Below, one piece after another: positions 1 through 8,045 of a stretch of DNA of 64,000 nt. This DNA comes from Methanofastidiosum methylothiophilum (GTDB taxonomy: Archaea; Methanobacteriota_B; Thermococci; Methanofastidiosales; Methanofastidiosaceae), in contig LNJE01000005.1 of the NCBI GenBank assembly GCA_001587635.1, positions 36,913 through 100,912 of the forward strand, in the 5' to 3' direction. The notes under the pieces are model-generated. The model was given only the letters and a program-made list of their open reading frames with translations, was not told the origin of the DNA and did not search any database. The translations under genes and the position numbers were made by a program. Position 1 is the first letter of the stretch, and each line of letters starts with the position of its first letter.

Positions 1-822
1 TTTGCTTGCAACAAATTCTGAAACAGAAGATCCTTCTTGTGGTGCTACTTCAACGATATCTACTCCAACTACATTCCTTCTGAAAAAAACTTCTTTTAAG
101 AAATCACAAACTAGATACCAAGATAAGCCCCCAGGTTCAGGTGTTCCAGTTCCCGGAATGAGAGAAGGATCAAAAACATCTATATCAAAGGTGACATAAA
201 CATTTTCCGATAGATTTTCAATTGCTCTATTAAACCAGCTTTTGTTGTCATGGATATCTTTTGCGTAAAAAATATTATAATTCCCACTGCTGATTTTTTC
301 ATATTCTTCTTCTGAAAAGCTTCTAATACCTACTTGAACAATAGGGGCATCTTCACTAACTCTTGACATTACTGAAGCATGACTATATTTATCACCTAGA
401 TATGCATCTCGTAAATCCATATGTGCATCAAATTGTAAAACAGAAAGATCTTTGTATAGTTTTTTGGCTGCTTTTACTGGGGCTTGAGATACAGAATGTT
501 CACCGCCCAAAACGCATAAGAATTTATTATCATTTAATATTTTGAAAGACTCGTTCTCGAGGTCATGCATTACTTTTTCCATTGATTTATCACAATTAAT
601 TTCATTTTTTGTGTGAATTCCTAATGTGCATGTTGAAACAAAAAATTCTTCATCAAAAAGTTCCATGTTCTGACTTGCATTAATAATTGCTTTTGGCCCT
701 AAAGAAGTGCCTCCTTTATAGGAGACTGTCTTTTCTAACGGTACAGGCAAAACTACAAAATAGGAACTCTCATAATTTGAAAAATTTTCTTCAAGTCCCC
801 CATAGTTGTCTGGCACTTCCAT
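1..822 (-). CDS. speB: Agmatinase (SpeB, ureohydrolase family), partial at window edge
   Basis: Hydrolyses agmatine to putrescine and urea in polyamine synthesis, in the cytoplasm, with a two-manganese centre. The frame is open from ATG at 822 down to base 1 (274 codons), so the C-terminus lies outside the window. Metal-binding signatures of the arginase/agmatinase family are visible: GGEHS at residues 106-110, DAHMD at 132-136 and DIDVFDP near 213. The start lies 2 bases after the stop of the upstream flavodoxin gene, so the two are probably cotranslated. Formiminoglutamase or arginase are alternatives inside the same fold, but SpeB is the usual archaeal member. Confidence 0.88.
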   Translation of the reverse strand, partial: MEVPDNYGGLEENFSNYESSYFVVLPVPLEKTVSYKGGTSLGPKAIINASQNMELFDEEFFVSTCTLGIHTKNEINCDKSMEKVMHDLENESFKILNDNKFLCVLGGEHSVSQAPVKAAKKLYKDLSVLQFDAHMDLRDAYLGDKYSHASVMSRVSEDAPIVQVGIRSFSEEEYEKISSGNYNIFYAKDIHDNKSWFNRAIENLSENVYVTFDIDVFDPSLIPGTGTPEPGGLSWYLVCDFLKEVFFRRNVVGVDIVEVAPQEGSSVSEFVASK

Positions 823-824
823 AT

Positions 825-1316
825 TCAACTAACCACATCGAATCCTTTAAGTCTCTTTAGAGTATCGGCAAATTTCTTGGCATAGGTTCTACATTGTTTT
901 TCAGCTCTTTCATCGGGTGAGCCAATCGAAACAGGCCCGTAATGATCAGCATTATGGACGCCTACTACCACCATTCCATGAATCAACATGGCTTTCAAGA
1001 TTGAGAGTAATGTAGTTTCGTTTCCACCCCCGATGTAGGCACTAGAAGTAAAGGCTCCACCAAGTTTTCCGGATAAATCGCCGTGATACTTTATGCTTCG
1101 ATCAATTAGCTCTTTCATTTCAGCTGCCATATCACCATAATAAGTTGGAGATCCGAGGATAATGCCATCATAGTCCAACAAGTAGTCTGGTGAAGTTTCA
1201 TGAACATCCCTAACTTCTACATCAATTTTTTCATTTCTCAAAAAAGTTGCAAGTAGATTCGCCATTTCTTTGGTATTTCCAGATTTAGTATAATAAACTA
1301 TTAGTACAGAAACCAT
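825..1316 (-). CDS. Flavodoxin-fold (WrbA-like) protein
   Basis: A 163-residue flavodoxin-like protein, expected to bind FMN and carry electrons or reduce quinones in the cytosol. The N-terminal phosphate-binding loop reads YYTKSGNT at residues 8-15, and the second flavin loop is seen as GSPTYYGDM near 55-63. A Gly-rich segment (SSAYIGGGNE) follows, as in WrbA/NAD(P)H:quinone oxidoreductases. It is the middle gene of a three-gene minus-strand operon: a 48-residue protein ends one base before its ATG, and agmatinase begins just after its stop. The physiological partner cannot be read from sequence. Confidence 0.85.
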   Translation of the reverse strand: MVSVLIVYYTKSGNTKEMANLLATFLRNEKIDVEVRDVHETSPDYLLDYDGIILGSPTYYGDMAAEMKELIDRSIKYHGDLSGKLGGAFTSSAYIGGGNETTLLSILKAMLIHGMVVVGVHNADHYGPVSIGSPDERAEKQCRTYAKKFADTLKRLKGFDVVS

Positions 1317-1317
1317 A

Positions 1318-1464
1318 TCAATCCTCTATCTTTATTTTTATTTTACCTTCCTCATACCCTCTAAGAGGGGATAACATCCCTTTTATAGTATTAGTAATTA
1401 TTTCCTCAACAAAAGGATTAAGATCAATATCTTTTCCATTAATGCTTATTTCAATTTTTGACAT
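1318..1464 (-). CDS. Small conserved-looking protein, 48 aa
   Basis: A 48-codon frame from ATG 1464 to TGA 1318, with a G-rich ribosome binding site (GGGGGT) 5 bases upstream and a TATA-like element near 1494-1506. It begins MSKIEISINGKDIDLNPFVE and ends in a basic, alternating Lys/Ile strand. No known domain is recognised. Its stop lies one base before the flavodoxin ATG, which argues for translational coupling and against a random ORF. Confidence 0.55.
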   Translation of the reverse strand: MSKIEISINGKDIDLNPFVEEIITNTIKGMLSPLRGYEEGKIKIKIED

Positions 1465-1493
1465 ATCTACCCCCATCTTTATTATTTTCAATT

Positions 1494-1506
1494 ATTTATA
1501 AATATC
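1494..1506 (-). promoter_or_regulatory. TATA-box promoter of the small-protein/flavodoxin/agmatinase operon
   Basis: Read on the minus strand the segment is GATATTTATAAAT, about 30-40 bases upstream of ATG 1464. This is the usual distance for an archaeal TATA box followed by a short leader carrying a Shine-Dalgarno site. Confidence 0.45.
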
Positions 1507-1609
1507 TCTGTTTTAGGTAGAGTTTGTATTGGAAAATATCTTTATACGCCTTAATAATATGATTGATTAATTTTATATATTAAAAAATAAAATATATATT
1601 GGAGATAAT

Positions 1610-1834
1610 CTGGTTACTGAGAAAATTTATGAAAAGGCAAAACAGTATCATAAAAAAGAAATTTTCGTTAGAGATATTTTTATTTCTAGAGAAGAGGTAG
1701 ATAATTTACGACATATTAGTTTACCTTCAGGTGTCCATCTTGATATTAAAAAATTAAAACAAGGATTTCTCGCTCGTTTTTCTGGGGATACTGAAAAGGT
1801 GATAATGGTCGTGAAAAATCTTTTTGAAGAGTAA
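1610..1834 (+). CDS. Small hypothetical protein with apparent CTG start
   Basis: The open frame codes for about 74 residues, rich in charged residues, ending in VVKNLFEE before TAA 1832-1834. No ATG, GTG or TTG lies in frame near the 5' end. The best candidate is CTG at 1610, five bases after GGAG at 1601-1604. A TATA-like stretch (CTTTATAC) sits near 1540. Function unknown. The divergent position from the agmatinase operon and the good Shine-Dalgarno spacing support a gene, but a base error at the start codon is possible. Confidence 0.4.
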   Translation: MVTEKIYEKAKQYHKKEIFVRDIFISREEVDNLRHISLPSGVHLDIKKLKQGFLARFSGDTEKVIMVVKNLFEE

Positions 1835-1857
1835 AGCACAATATAGCTCAAATTAGA

Positions 1858-3031
1858 TTAACTTTTATTTTTATCAGTCAAGTGTATTTTACCNTACATT
1901 CCCCCCCCACCAGGTTCAATGTAGATGTCGCCATTTCTAAAATCTAATATTGCTTGTGCCACTTTTTCACCAGCGATTTTTTCTATTTCTTCTCTTGGNG
2001 TAACAAGAAGAACATTGATTTCGTTTTTAAAAGACTGAATTAGCAACTTCCAAAGNTCCTGNACTTTTTTNGANTTTACAGAAGCAAGTCCTAAAGTTTG
2101 GACTAAGATTTCAGCAAGAGGGATAGTTTTGATATACCTTGGCCTGTGAGGTGGATGAGTAACTTCTTGATCGCACAAGTCATTAATTCTATCCACAACG
2201 CCTTTTTTTATAATCCCACCACANGTGCANCTATTTTTNNGTTNAATNGCTAATTCAATTGNGTATTTTTTATAGCATCTTGTGCAGGCGGTCANATGNT
2301 ATTTGCCAAGNTCCGGATCAATACCNACATTTAAAACAAATTTATTTCCTCCACGNCTCCTTATAGCATTGATAATTTCATCATAGGTGTTATCTTTCAC
2401 TTTTANTCTGTTAAACTCTCTTCCAACTCTATGTGGCCATGGAGAATGGGCATCAGAATTTGTCATGAAAGATTNTATNTTTTAGTTCGGATATGCCGTC
2501 TGCCATCTGNGTATCTGCAGAAAGNCCAAGTTCAAGGAAAGGAATGTTTTTAGTTTTGTAGCAGTGTTCAATGGAATCNTATTCTTTGTANAAGGAGGTC
2601 CAAGGGGTGAATGCATGCGCAGGCCCAATTAATCCGTCTATTGTATTGACTAGGTCTAGTAACTCATGTCCTGCTAAGTTGATATTGCATCTACCATCAG
2701 TGTCCAGATTAGGAGATTTATCTTTCACTAAATATCGAAATTCCTCAATGGCTGAAATAGAAGGAAAAATGATAATATGGTGCACTCTTCTTTGATCTTC
2801 CACTTCTGTGGTTAGGATAAATCTTATACCACTATTATGCTCAAATGTGCCCTCATCAATTTTATCAATAGATGAAACAAAGTGATTAAGCCAGTTTTTG
2901 TTAAGGCAGTCCCCTGAACCTATCGTATTTAAGCCTTTTAATTTCGATTGTTCTGCAATGATGGGAATTTCCATGTTATTAGAGGTTCCAGTAGAATACA
3001 TTGAATGAATATGAAAATCAACATTAATCAT
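1858..3031 (-). CDS. endoQ: Endonuclease Q (PHP-domain DNA repair nuclease), frameshifted
   Basis: EndoQ nicks DNA 5' of deaminated bases (uracil, hypoxanthine) and abasic sites. Two overlapping frames together make a full-length protein. The N-terminal frame (3031 to 2453) has the PHP metal motif DFHIHSMYS at residues 5-13. The second frame (to 1858) continues with TNSDAHSPWPHR, a zinc module (CTRCYKKY then CxCGG) and the C-terminal region with conserved AILDFRNGDI. The break lies between about 2467 and 2485, exactly where two N bases occur (2474, 2479). An assembly or consensus indel is therefore likelier than a real mutation. It is divergent from trxB. Confidence 0.82.
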
Positions 3032-3123
3032 AAAGTTATTAGAATATTAGCTCTTATAACGTTTATTTATGTGAGGAATATATCACAGATAATCTTAAAA
3101 GAATGTGTAAATCTAAAATTTAT

Positions 3124-4053
3124 ATGGACGTTTTTGATGTTGCAATTCTTGGAGGAGGTCCCGCTGGAATTTCAGCTGGGATATATGCTGCAAGATTCAA
3201 ATTAAATGCAGTTGTTATNTCTAATTCATTGGGGGGNACTGCACAGTCTGCNCATCTCATAGAAAATTATCCNGGACATNNNGCTATTTCAGGTTTTGAG
3301 TTAATGCANAAGTTTAAAAGTCATATGAANAGTTTTGAAGTTCCCNTAATTGAAAAACATGTGCATTCTGCNAGTAAGGAAAATGACTTCTTTAAGATAA
3401 AACTATCAGANGAGGAAGTTAAAGCACGNTANATACTCATTGCAACAGGNACAAAAAGAAGAAAATTNGGNGTTCCTGGAGAAGCAAGNTTTTACGGGAA
3501 AGGTGTAAGCTACTGCGTTACTTGTGATGCATTTTTTTACAGNGATAAAACNGTGGCNGTTGTGGGGGGAAGTGATGCNGCAAATATGGCNGCCATTCTT
3601 CTATCTTCAATGGCTAANAAAGTNTATGTTATCTACCGNAAAGANAANTTAAGNGGNGAATTAGTCTGGATTGAAAGAGTAANTACAAATCCNAAAATTG
3701 AAGTTTTGTACNANTCTAATGTTGTTGAGATTAAAGGCAANGATTTTGTTGANGGAGTAAAGTTAGANGATGGTAGAGAGATANCNTTAGANGGNGTATT
3801 TGTAGANATCGGATCGATACCNGAATGTTGTTGTGCTAGNGATTTNGGTATNGAAATTAATCAAAANGGNTANATTCAAGTNGATTCTTCCCAAAAAACG
3901 AATGTGGATAGGGCCTATGCCGCAGGGGATGTGACATCTGGATCTAATGGATTACAGCAAATTATTACTGCTGCAAGTGAAGGTGCTATTGCAATAAAAA
4001 GTATTTTCGATGATATAGAAAGATCTAAGGTGACGTTATGGAAAAAGGATTGA
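3124..4053 (+). CDS. trxB: Thioredoxin reductase (TrxB)
   Basis: FAD- and pyridine-nucleotide-dependent reductase that reduces thioredoxin-like proteins in the cytosol. Visible features are the FAD-binding GGGPAG at residues 10-15, the redox-active CVTC at 131-134, the second nucleotide-binding loop VVGGSDxAN and the C-terminal FAD motif YAAGDV. Many N bases fall in the gene, mostly at third codon positions, so the protein is largely readable. ATG 3124 is preferred because the family starts just before the FAD strand; an in-frame ATG at 3103 would add 7 residues. The stop overlaps the next gene by 16 bases, linking it to a train of extracytoplasmic thioredoxin-fold proteins. Confidence 0.9.
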   Translation: MDVFDVAILGGGPAGISAGIYAARFKLNAVVXSNSLGXTAQSXHLIENYXGHXAISGFELMXKFKSHMXSFEVPXIEKHVHSXSKENDFFKIKLSXEEVKAXXILIATXTKRRKXXVPGEAXFYGKGVSYCVTCDAFFYXDKXVXVVGGSDXANMXAILLSSMAXKXYVIYXKXXLXXELVWIERVXTNXKIEVLYXSNVVEIKGXDFVXGVKLXDGREIXLXXVFVXIGSIXECCCAXDXGXEINQXXXIQXDSSQKTNVDRAYAAGDVTSGSNGLQQIITAASEGAIAIKSIFDDIERSKVTLWKKD

Positions 4054-4760
4054 AGTTAACTATTTTTAGTTTATTATTAATCATTATTTTATTGTTGGCA
4101 GGTTGTAATGAATCTAGTACAGATAAAGTTCTTTCTGAATCAGATAAATTAGAAATAAAAAAATTATTTAGTGGTATGGATGGAAAAGTAGAGCTATTAC
4201 TGTTTACTTCTCAATTAGGATGTTATAGTTGCTCAAAAACTGAAACCCTCATGAGAGAGATTGATGGACTTTCTGATAAAATTTCCCTTAAAATATATGA
4301 TAAAGAAAAGAATGAGCAAATTGCAGCAAAATACAACATTGAATTAGTTCCGGCCGTAGTTATAGTTGGAAAAGAAAATTATGGAATTAAGCAGTATGGA
4401 TTTCCGGGGGGAAGAGAGATTATGCCTTTCCTTGAAGCAATTAAAAACTCGTCAATGCAAAAACCAATTTTATCTGAAGAAATCTCCAAAAAAATAGATA
4501 CAATGGATAGTCCAGTTGAAATAAAGATATTTATTACCTCAACTTGCCCTTATTGTCCTGATATGGTCAGGGGTGCAAATTACTATGCACTGGCTTCCGA
4601 TAAGGTATCTACTGTTACTATAATGTCAAATGAATTTGATGAATATAGTAAAAAATATAAGGTAAATTCAGTTCCCACAATTATATTCAATGAAAAAGTC
4701 AAGAGAGAGGGGCAAATGTCAGAAGAAGCGTTTGTTAACTATCTTGTAACTTCATCATAG
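4038..4760 (+). CDS. Lipoprotein with two thioredoxin-like domains (PDO-like)
   Basis: A 240-residue protein with a lipoprotein signal (hydrophobic stretch ending LLLAGC, lipidated Cys at 23), so it should face the outside of the membrane. Two thioredoxin-like domains follow, each with a redox pair: CYSC at 62-65 and CPYC at 170-173. Each has the cis-proline strand (VPAVVIV and VPTIIFN). This tandem arrangement is that of archaeal protein disulfide oxidoreductase, which is normally cytosolic; here it is exported. Its start lies inside the end of trxB. Likely role: disulfide reduction, oxidation or isomerisation of exported proteins. Confidence 0.82.
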   Translation: MEKGLKLTIFSLLLIIILLLAGCNESSTDKVLSESDKLEIKKLFSGMDGKVELLLFTSQLGCYSCSKTETLMREIDGLSDKISLKIYDKEKNEQIAAKYNIELVPAVVIVGKENYGIKQYGFPGGREIMPFLEAIKNSSMQKPILSEEISKKIDTMDSPVEIKIFITSTCPYCPDMVRGANYYALASDKVSTVTIMSNEFDEYSKKYKVNSVPTIIFNEKVKREGQMSEEAFVNYLVTSS

Positions 4761-4768
4761 GGGATAAA

Positions 4769-5395
4769 ATGAAAAAAATTTTGATATTTATTATAGGAAT
4801 ATTAATATTATTTGCTGGATGTGCTTCTAAGCCAAATACAAACACGAATAGTAATCCAAATAATACAAATTCATCTGATACTCTATACCAACAAATAGAA
4901 AAAGAGGCTATTTGCCCATGCAGTTCTTTATTCAATCTTAAGGAATGTAAGCAATACTTCCCAGATTGCCCTTACACGTCTATTTTAGATTCTACTATAA
5001 ACAACATGATTTCTGAAGGTAAATCAAAAGAAGATATCTTGCATGCCGCCGAACGATATAATAACGGCATAATTGAAGGTAAATTAAATGATTTTAGAGA
5101 ATCCCAAAATAAAGGTCGAGTGATCTTATTATACTTTGAATCGTCACTTTGTGAAATATGCCATGAGAAAAAGCCAGTGTTAAAAGAGATAGAAGAAAAG
5201 TATAAGGGAAAAATAGATATTTACAAGTTTGACAGGATAAACGATGGAGTTATATTCGATTACTTTATTGTCGATAGAATCCCTAGTATAATCTTCTTTG
5301 ATGGCAAGACAAGGCTAAACGAGGTCCCCTTTAATAATGTTAGTGTCGACGGTATCAGTTCGTTACTAGATTTTACTTTAGATAAAAAGAAATAA
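4769..5395 (+). CDS. Lipoprotein: CcmH-like Cys module fused to thioredoxin domain
   Basis: A 208-residue lipoprotein (signal ending LLFAGC, Cys 18), followed by an Asn/Thr-rich linker. Residues 46-100 carry Cys 49, 51, 60 and 67 in the pattern CPC-x8-C-x6-CP, followed by a helical segment with I..GKSKEDI and a trailing RY. This resembles CcmH/NrfF-type proteins of cytochrome c maturation. A thioredoxin domain follows with CEIC at 128-131 and the cis-Pro strand IPSIIFFDG. It lies 8 bases after the PDO-like gene with a GGGGAT ribosome site. The CcmH resemblance was judged by eye and no cytochrome c gene is in the window. Confidence 0.72.
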   Translation: MKKILIFIIGILILFAGCASKPNTNTNSNPNNTNSSDTLYQQIEKEAICPCSSLFNLKECKQYFPDCPYTSILDSTINNMISEGKSKEDILHAAERYNNGIIEGKLNDFRESQNKGRVILLYFESSLCEICHEKKPVLKEIEEKYKGKIDIYKFDRINDGVIFDYFIVDRIPSIIFFDGKTRLNEVPFNNVSVDGISSLLDFTLDKKK

Positions 5396-5418
5396 GCAAC
5401 AATGATTGATACCCAAAT

Positions 5419-5431
5419 ACTTTTAAATATC
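5419..5431 (+). promoter_or_regulatory. TATA-box promoter inside the thiol-redox cluster
   Basis: The segment ACTTTTAAATATC fits an archaeal BRE/TATA element. It is about 30 bases upstream of ATG 5458, so the transcript would be nearly leaderless. It could give the downstream thioredoxin/Fe-S/uppP genes their own promoter. Confidence 0.5.
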
Positions 5432-5457
5432 ACTATTGTTAATAGGATGTGATAAAG

Positions 5458-5964
5458 ATGAAGGTATCTAGTATTGTCGCCTTTATACTGGCCTTTGTAC
5501 TTCTTATTTCTGGAATTTATGGACTCAATATAGGGCCAGTTTCACTTGAGGGGCGTCAATACGAACAAGCAAAGCAGATTGGATCTTATATTTGCCTATC
5601 GTGTATTGGATTGACTGGAAGTACGGTCAGTCATACTTTAACAGAGGATACCCTTAACAGATTAAAAAAGATTGATTATCCTGTAAAGATATGGATTTTC
5701 ACTTCAAATGATTGCCCAACATGCCCTGATGCAAAGGCCATAATACTGAACTTCACCTTGGAAAATTCTAATATTACTTATGAAGAAATAAGGCTTGAAA
5801 CACAAGGTCAGTTCTTTGATGCATATGCTGTATCTGAACTTCCTACACTCATTTTTTTCAATAAGGACGGTATTGTTCTAAGAAAAGATAATTTTATTCA
5901 TAAAGTTGTGGGGATAGACAACTTACAAAAGAAAGTAATCGAAGCAATTGAAATGGTGAGTTGA
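5458..5964 (+). CDS. Membrane-anchored thioredoxin-like protein with extra CxxC
   Basis: A 168-residue protein with an N-terminal membrane segment (residues 4-24) and the rest predicted outside. It has two cysteine pairs: CLSC at 46-49 in a short segment before the domain, and CPTC at 86-89, the thioredoxin active site. The cis-Pro strand LPTLIFF comes later. The first pair may be a redox relay or metal site. GTG 5449 is an alternative start, but ATG 5458 directly precedes the hydrophobic segment. The stop TGA shares a base with the ATG of the following Fe-S protein (TGATG), so the two are translationally coupled. Confidence 0.78.
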   Translation: MKVSSIVAFILAFVLLISGIYGLNIGPVSLEGRQYEQAKQIGSYICLSCIGLTGSTVSHTLTEDTLNRLKKIDYPVKIWIFTSNDCPTCPDAKAIILNFTLENSNITYEEIRLETQGQFFDAYAVSELPTLIFFNKDGIVLRKDNFIHKVVGIDNLQKKVIEAIEMVS

Positions 5965-8045
5965 TGGGTAAAATAAAACGTATTAGAACTATATCCCAAT
6001 CACTTTCTTTAATTATTATAAATCTCGGTTTTCTTGGGATATTCTTTAAACATCTTACGGGCCCTGTTTTCAATTGCTATGCATGTCCATGGGCATCTAT
6101 AAGTTGTCCAATAGGATTGTTGCAGAACTTTGTGATGAATGGTCAAGTTCCAACATATGTATTAGGAACGATGGGGGCAGTGTTTGTTTTTATTGGTAGC
6201 GCATTCTGTGGATGGGTATGTCCATTTGGATTTTTGCAGGATGCAATTACCTTTGTTAAAAGTTTATTTAAAAAGAACAGTAAAAAAATAAAAAGAAAAC
6301 CTCAAATTAAAAATAAATCAAAAGATCTTTCTCTAATAACAAGATTGATCGTACTTCTGGCTATTTTAGTTCTTGCAATAAGGTATGTAGATACGATCTT
6401 CTGCAAACTGTGTCCAATTGGGACAATAGAAGCAACATTTCCATATCAGGTAGCAAATGGATTTTCATACAATATTTGGCTTGGTGCAAGAATAGCTATT
6501 CTAATATTATTAATAATTATGTTTTTCATAGTTAGCAGATTCTGGTGCAGATACCTATGCCCAATAGGTGCACTGGCAGGTCCTTCTAACAAAATCAGCA
6601 TTCTTAAATTATTTCATAGTGGAAAAAACTGTGAAGGATGTAGTATCTGTAAAGATGTATGTCCTCTTGATATAGAAGTTGTAGAAGATCCAAACTCGAC
6701 ACGCTGCACAAGATGCGGAGATTGTGTCGATAAATGCCCTAAAGGCAATCTAGCTTTTGGTCTAGATCTGTTTGGATTAGTTACCATTTCACCATTTAAA
6801 AAGAAAAAAGAGAAAGTCTCTGAAAAGAAACTTGTAACTCCAAGTTCTGAAGGTATCCCAGGAAGTAACGAAAAACAAACAGATTCAAATATTATCCCTC
6901 CTGAAGAAAGAGACATTTTGGATGAATTTAAATATAGGGAAAAGGGCACGCTTGTTGAAAGGCCGGCCTATATGGGATTCAAAAGGGGAGAAAGGGTTTA
7001 TTTACCTTACGAAGAAGTAAAGAAAATAGGTATCAGGCCACCTAAAACTTCTCTTCCTGTTCTTTTAAAACAGTATTCTGAAGGCCGTCTGGCAGAGGAT
7101 TACAATGCTCCAGAGGCATTTGTAGAAGAAAAGTTAGAAGAGAAATTGAGTGAAACCCCCAAGTCAATCCCTAAAGAAGAAGTTGATAAAAAGCATTTTG
7201 AAAAGTTTAGGGTTGCAAATAGAACTGAACTGCACATAGATCATCTAAAATATCTAAAAGAACTTGATATCCCAATAGAAATAAAAGCAATAGCAAATAA
7301 TAATAAGGAGGTTCCTGCCGTACTGCTTGCAATTATTGATGCATCTAATCAAATAAACTTTGAATACTTAAACGCTAGAGATCAAAAAGCTGAGTGGTAT
7401 TATAAAGATAGTTTACCCTCCATATACTTCAATGGAAAATACTACTCTGGGTTACTTTCAGAAGATGAATTAATCTATAAAATAAAACTAGAGCGGTACA
7501 TTCTTGATAATGTCAGCTTAGTGATAGATTATACAAGATGTATTGGGTGTAATAATCAAAGTTGTAAAAAAGTATGCCCTATTTTTAAGAATATTCCAAT
7601 CTTAAATGAAGGATACGGTATTTACCCCCTTGCAAAAATTGGATGTTCTCTTTGTGGAAAGTGTTTGATAGAATGCGATAGAGGTGGAATATCCTTCATA
7701 TTTGGAGAAAAACTTGTGATAGATTCTAATTTTAGTATTGATATGATAAAGAAAAATAAAGAATTAATTTCTACAATATACCCTGAAACTGTCATGTTGT
7801 TCCTTGAAAAGAATAAAAAACATTCTAATAGGGCCTTAAATTTCACTATTGCGTTATCATACCTTTCACATGGTAAACTCTCATACCAAATAATAGATAT
7901 TGTTAAAAATCAAGAAGCAGTATTAAAGAAAAAAATTGGCGCCATACCCTGCTTCTGGATATCTGAAAAAGTACAAATTTCAGGTATGGTTTCTGAATCA
8001 TCAATTCTTGCATTTATACGAAAGATATCAAAGTGGAAAGGATGA
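5964..8045 (+). CDS. NapH-like polyferredoxin membrane protein with degenerate thioredoxin domains
   Basis: A 693-residue composite. Residues 1-210 are a NapH/NosR-type membrane unit with Cys motifs CYAC (38-41), CGWVCPFG (82-89), FCKLCPIG (147-153) and CRYLCPIG (195-202). Residues 223-258 hold two 4Fe-4S ferredoxin clusters. After a long charged linker, residues about 415-505 look thioredoxin-like, with a LPSIYFNGKYYSG strand but no CxxC. Another Cys-rich ferredoxin module follows (about 510-570). The C-terminal 100 residues again end in a thioredoxin-like strand (IPCFWIS). It is coupled to the thioredoxin upstream and uppP downstream. Inference: it passes electrons across the membrane to the exported thiol proteins. 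Confidence 0.8.
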   Translation: MGKIKRIRTISQSLSLIIINLGFLGIFFKHLTGPVFNCYACPWASISCPIGLLQNFVMNGQVPTYVLGTMGAVFVFIGSAFCGWVCPFGFLQDAITFVKSLFKKNSKKIKRKPQIKNKSKDLSLITRLIVLLAILVLAIRYVDTIFCKLCPIGTIEATFPYQVANGFSYNIWLGARIAILILLIIMFFIVSRFWCRYLCPIGALAGPSNKISILKLFHSGKNCEGCSICKDVCPLDIEVVEDPNSTRCTRCGDCVDKCPKGNLAFGLDLFGLVTISPFKKKKEKVSEKKLVTPSSEGIPGSNEKQTDSNIIPPEERDILDEFKYREKGTLVERPAYMGFKRGERVYLPYEEVKKIGIRPPKTSLPVLLKQYSEGRLAEDYNAPEAFVEEKLEEKLSETPKSIPKEEVDKKHFEKFRVANRTELHIDHLKYLKELDIPIEIKAIANNNKEVPAVLLAIIDASNQINFEYLNARDQKAEWYYKDSLPSIYFNGKYYSGLLSEDELIYKIKLERYILDNVSLVIDYTRCIGCNNQSCKKVCPIFKNIPILNEGYGIYPLAKIGCSLCGKCLIECDRGGISFIFGEKLVIDSNFSIDMIKKNKELISTIYPETVMLFLEKNKKHSNRALNFTIALSYLSHGKLSYQIIDIVKNQEAVLKKKIGAIPCFWISEKVQISGMVSESSILAFIRKISKWKG

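Noticed and set aside
1648..1851. 67-codon minus ORF opposite the 1610 gene
   Set aside because: The plus frame has a ribosome site and charged, protein-like composition; this looks like its shadow.
2453..2490. Programmed frameshift in EndoQ
   Set aside because: No slippery sequence is evident and N bases sit at the break, so a sequence error explains it better.
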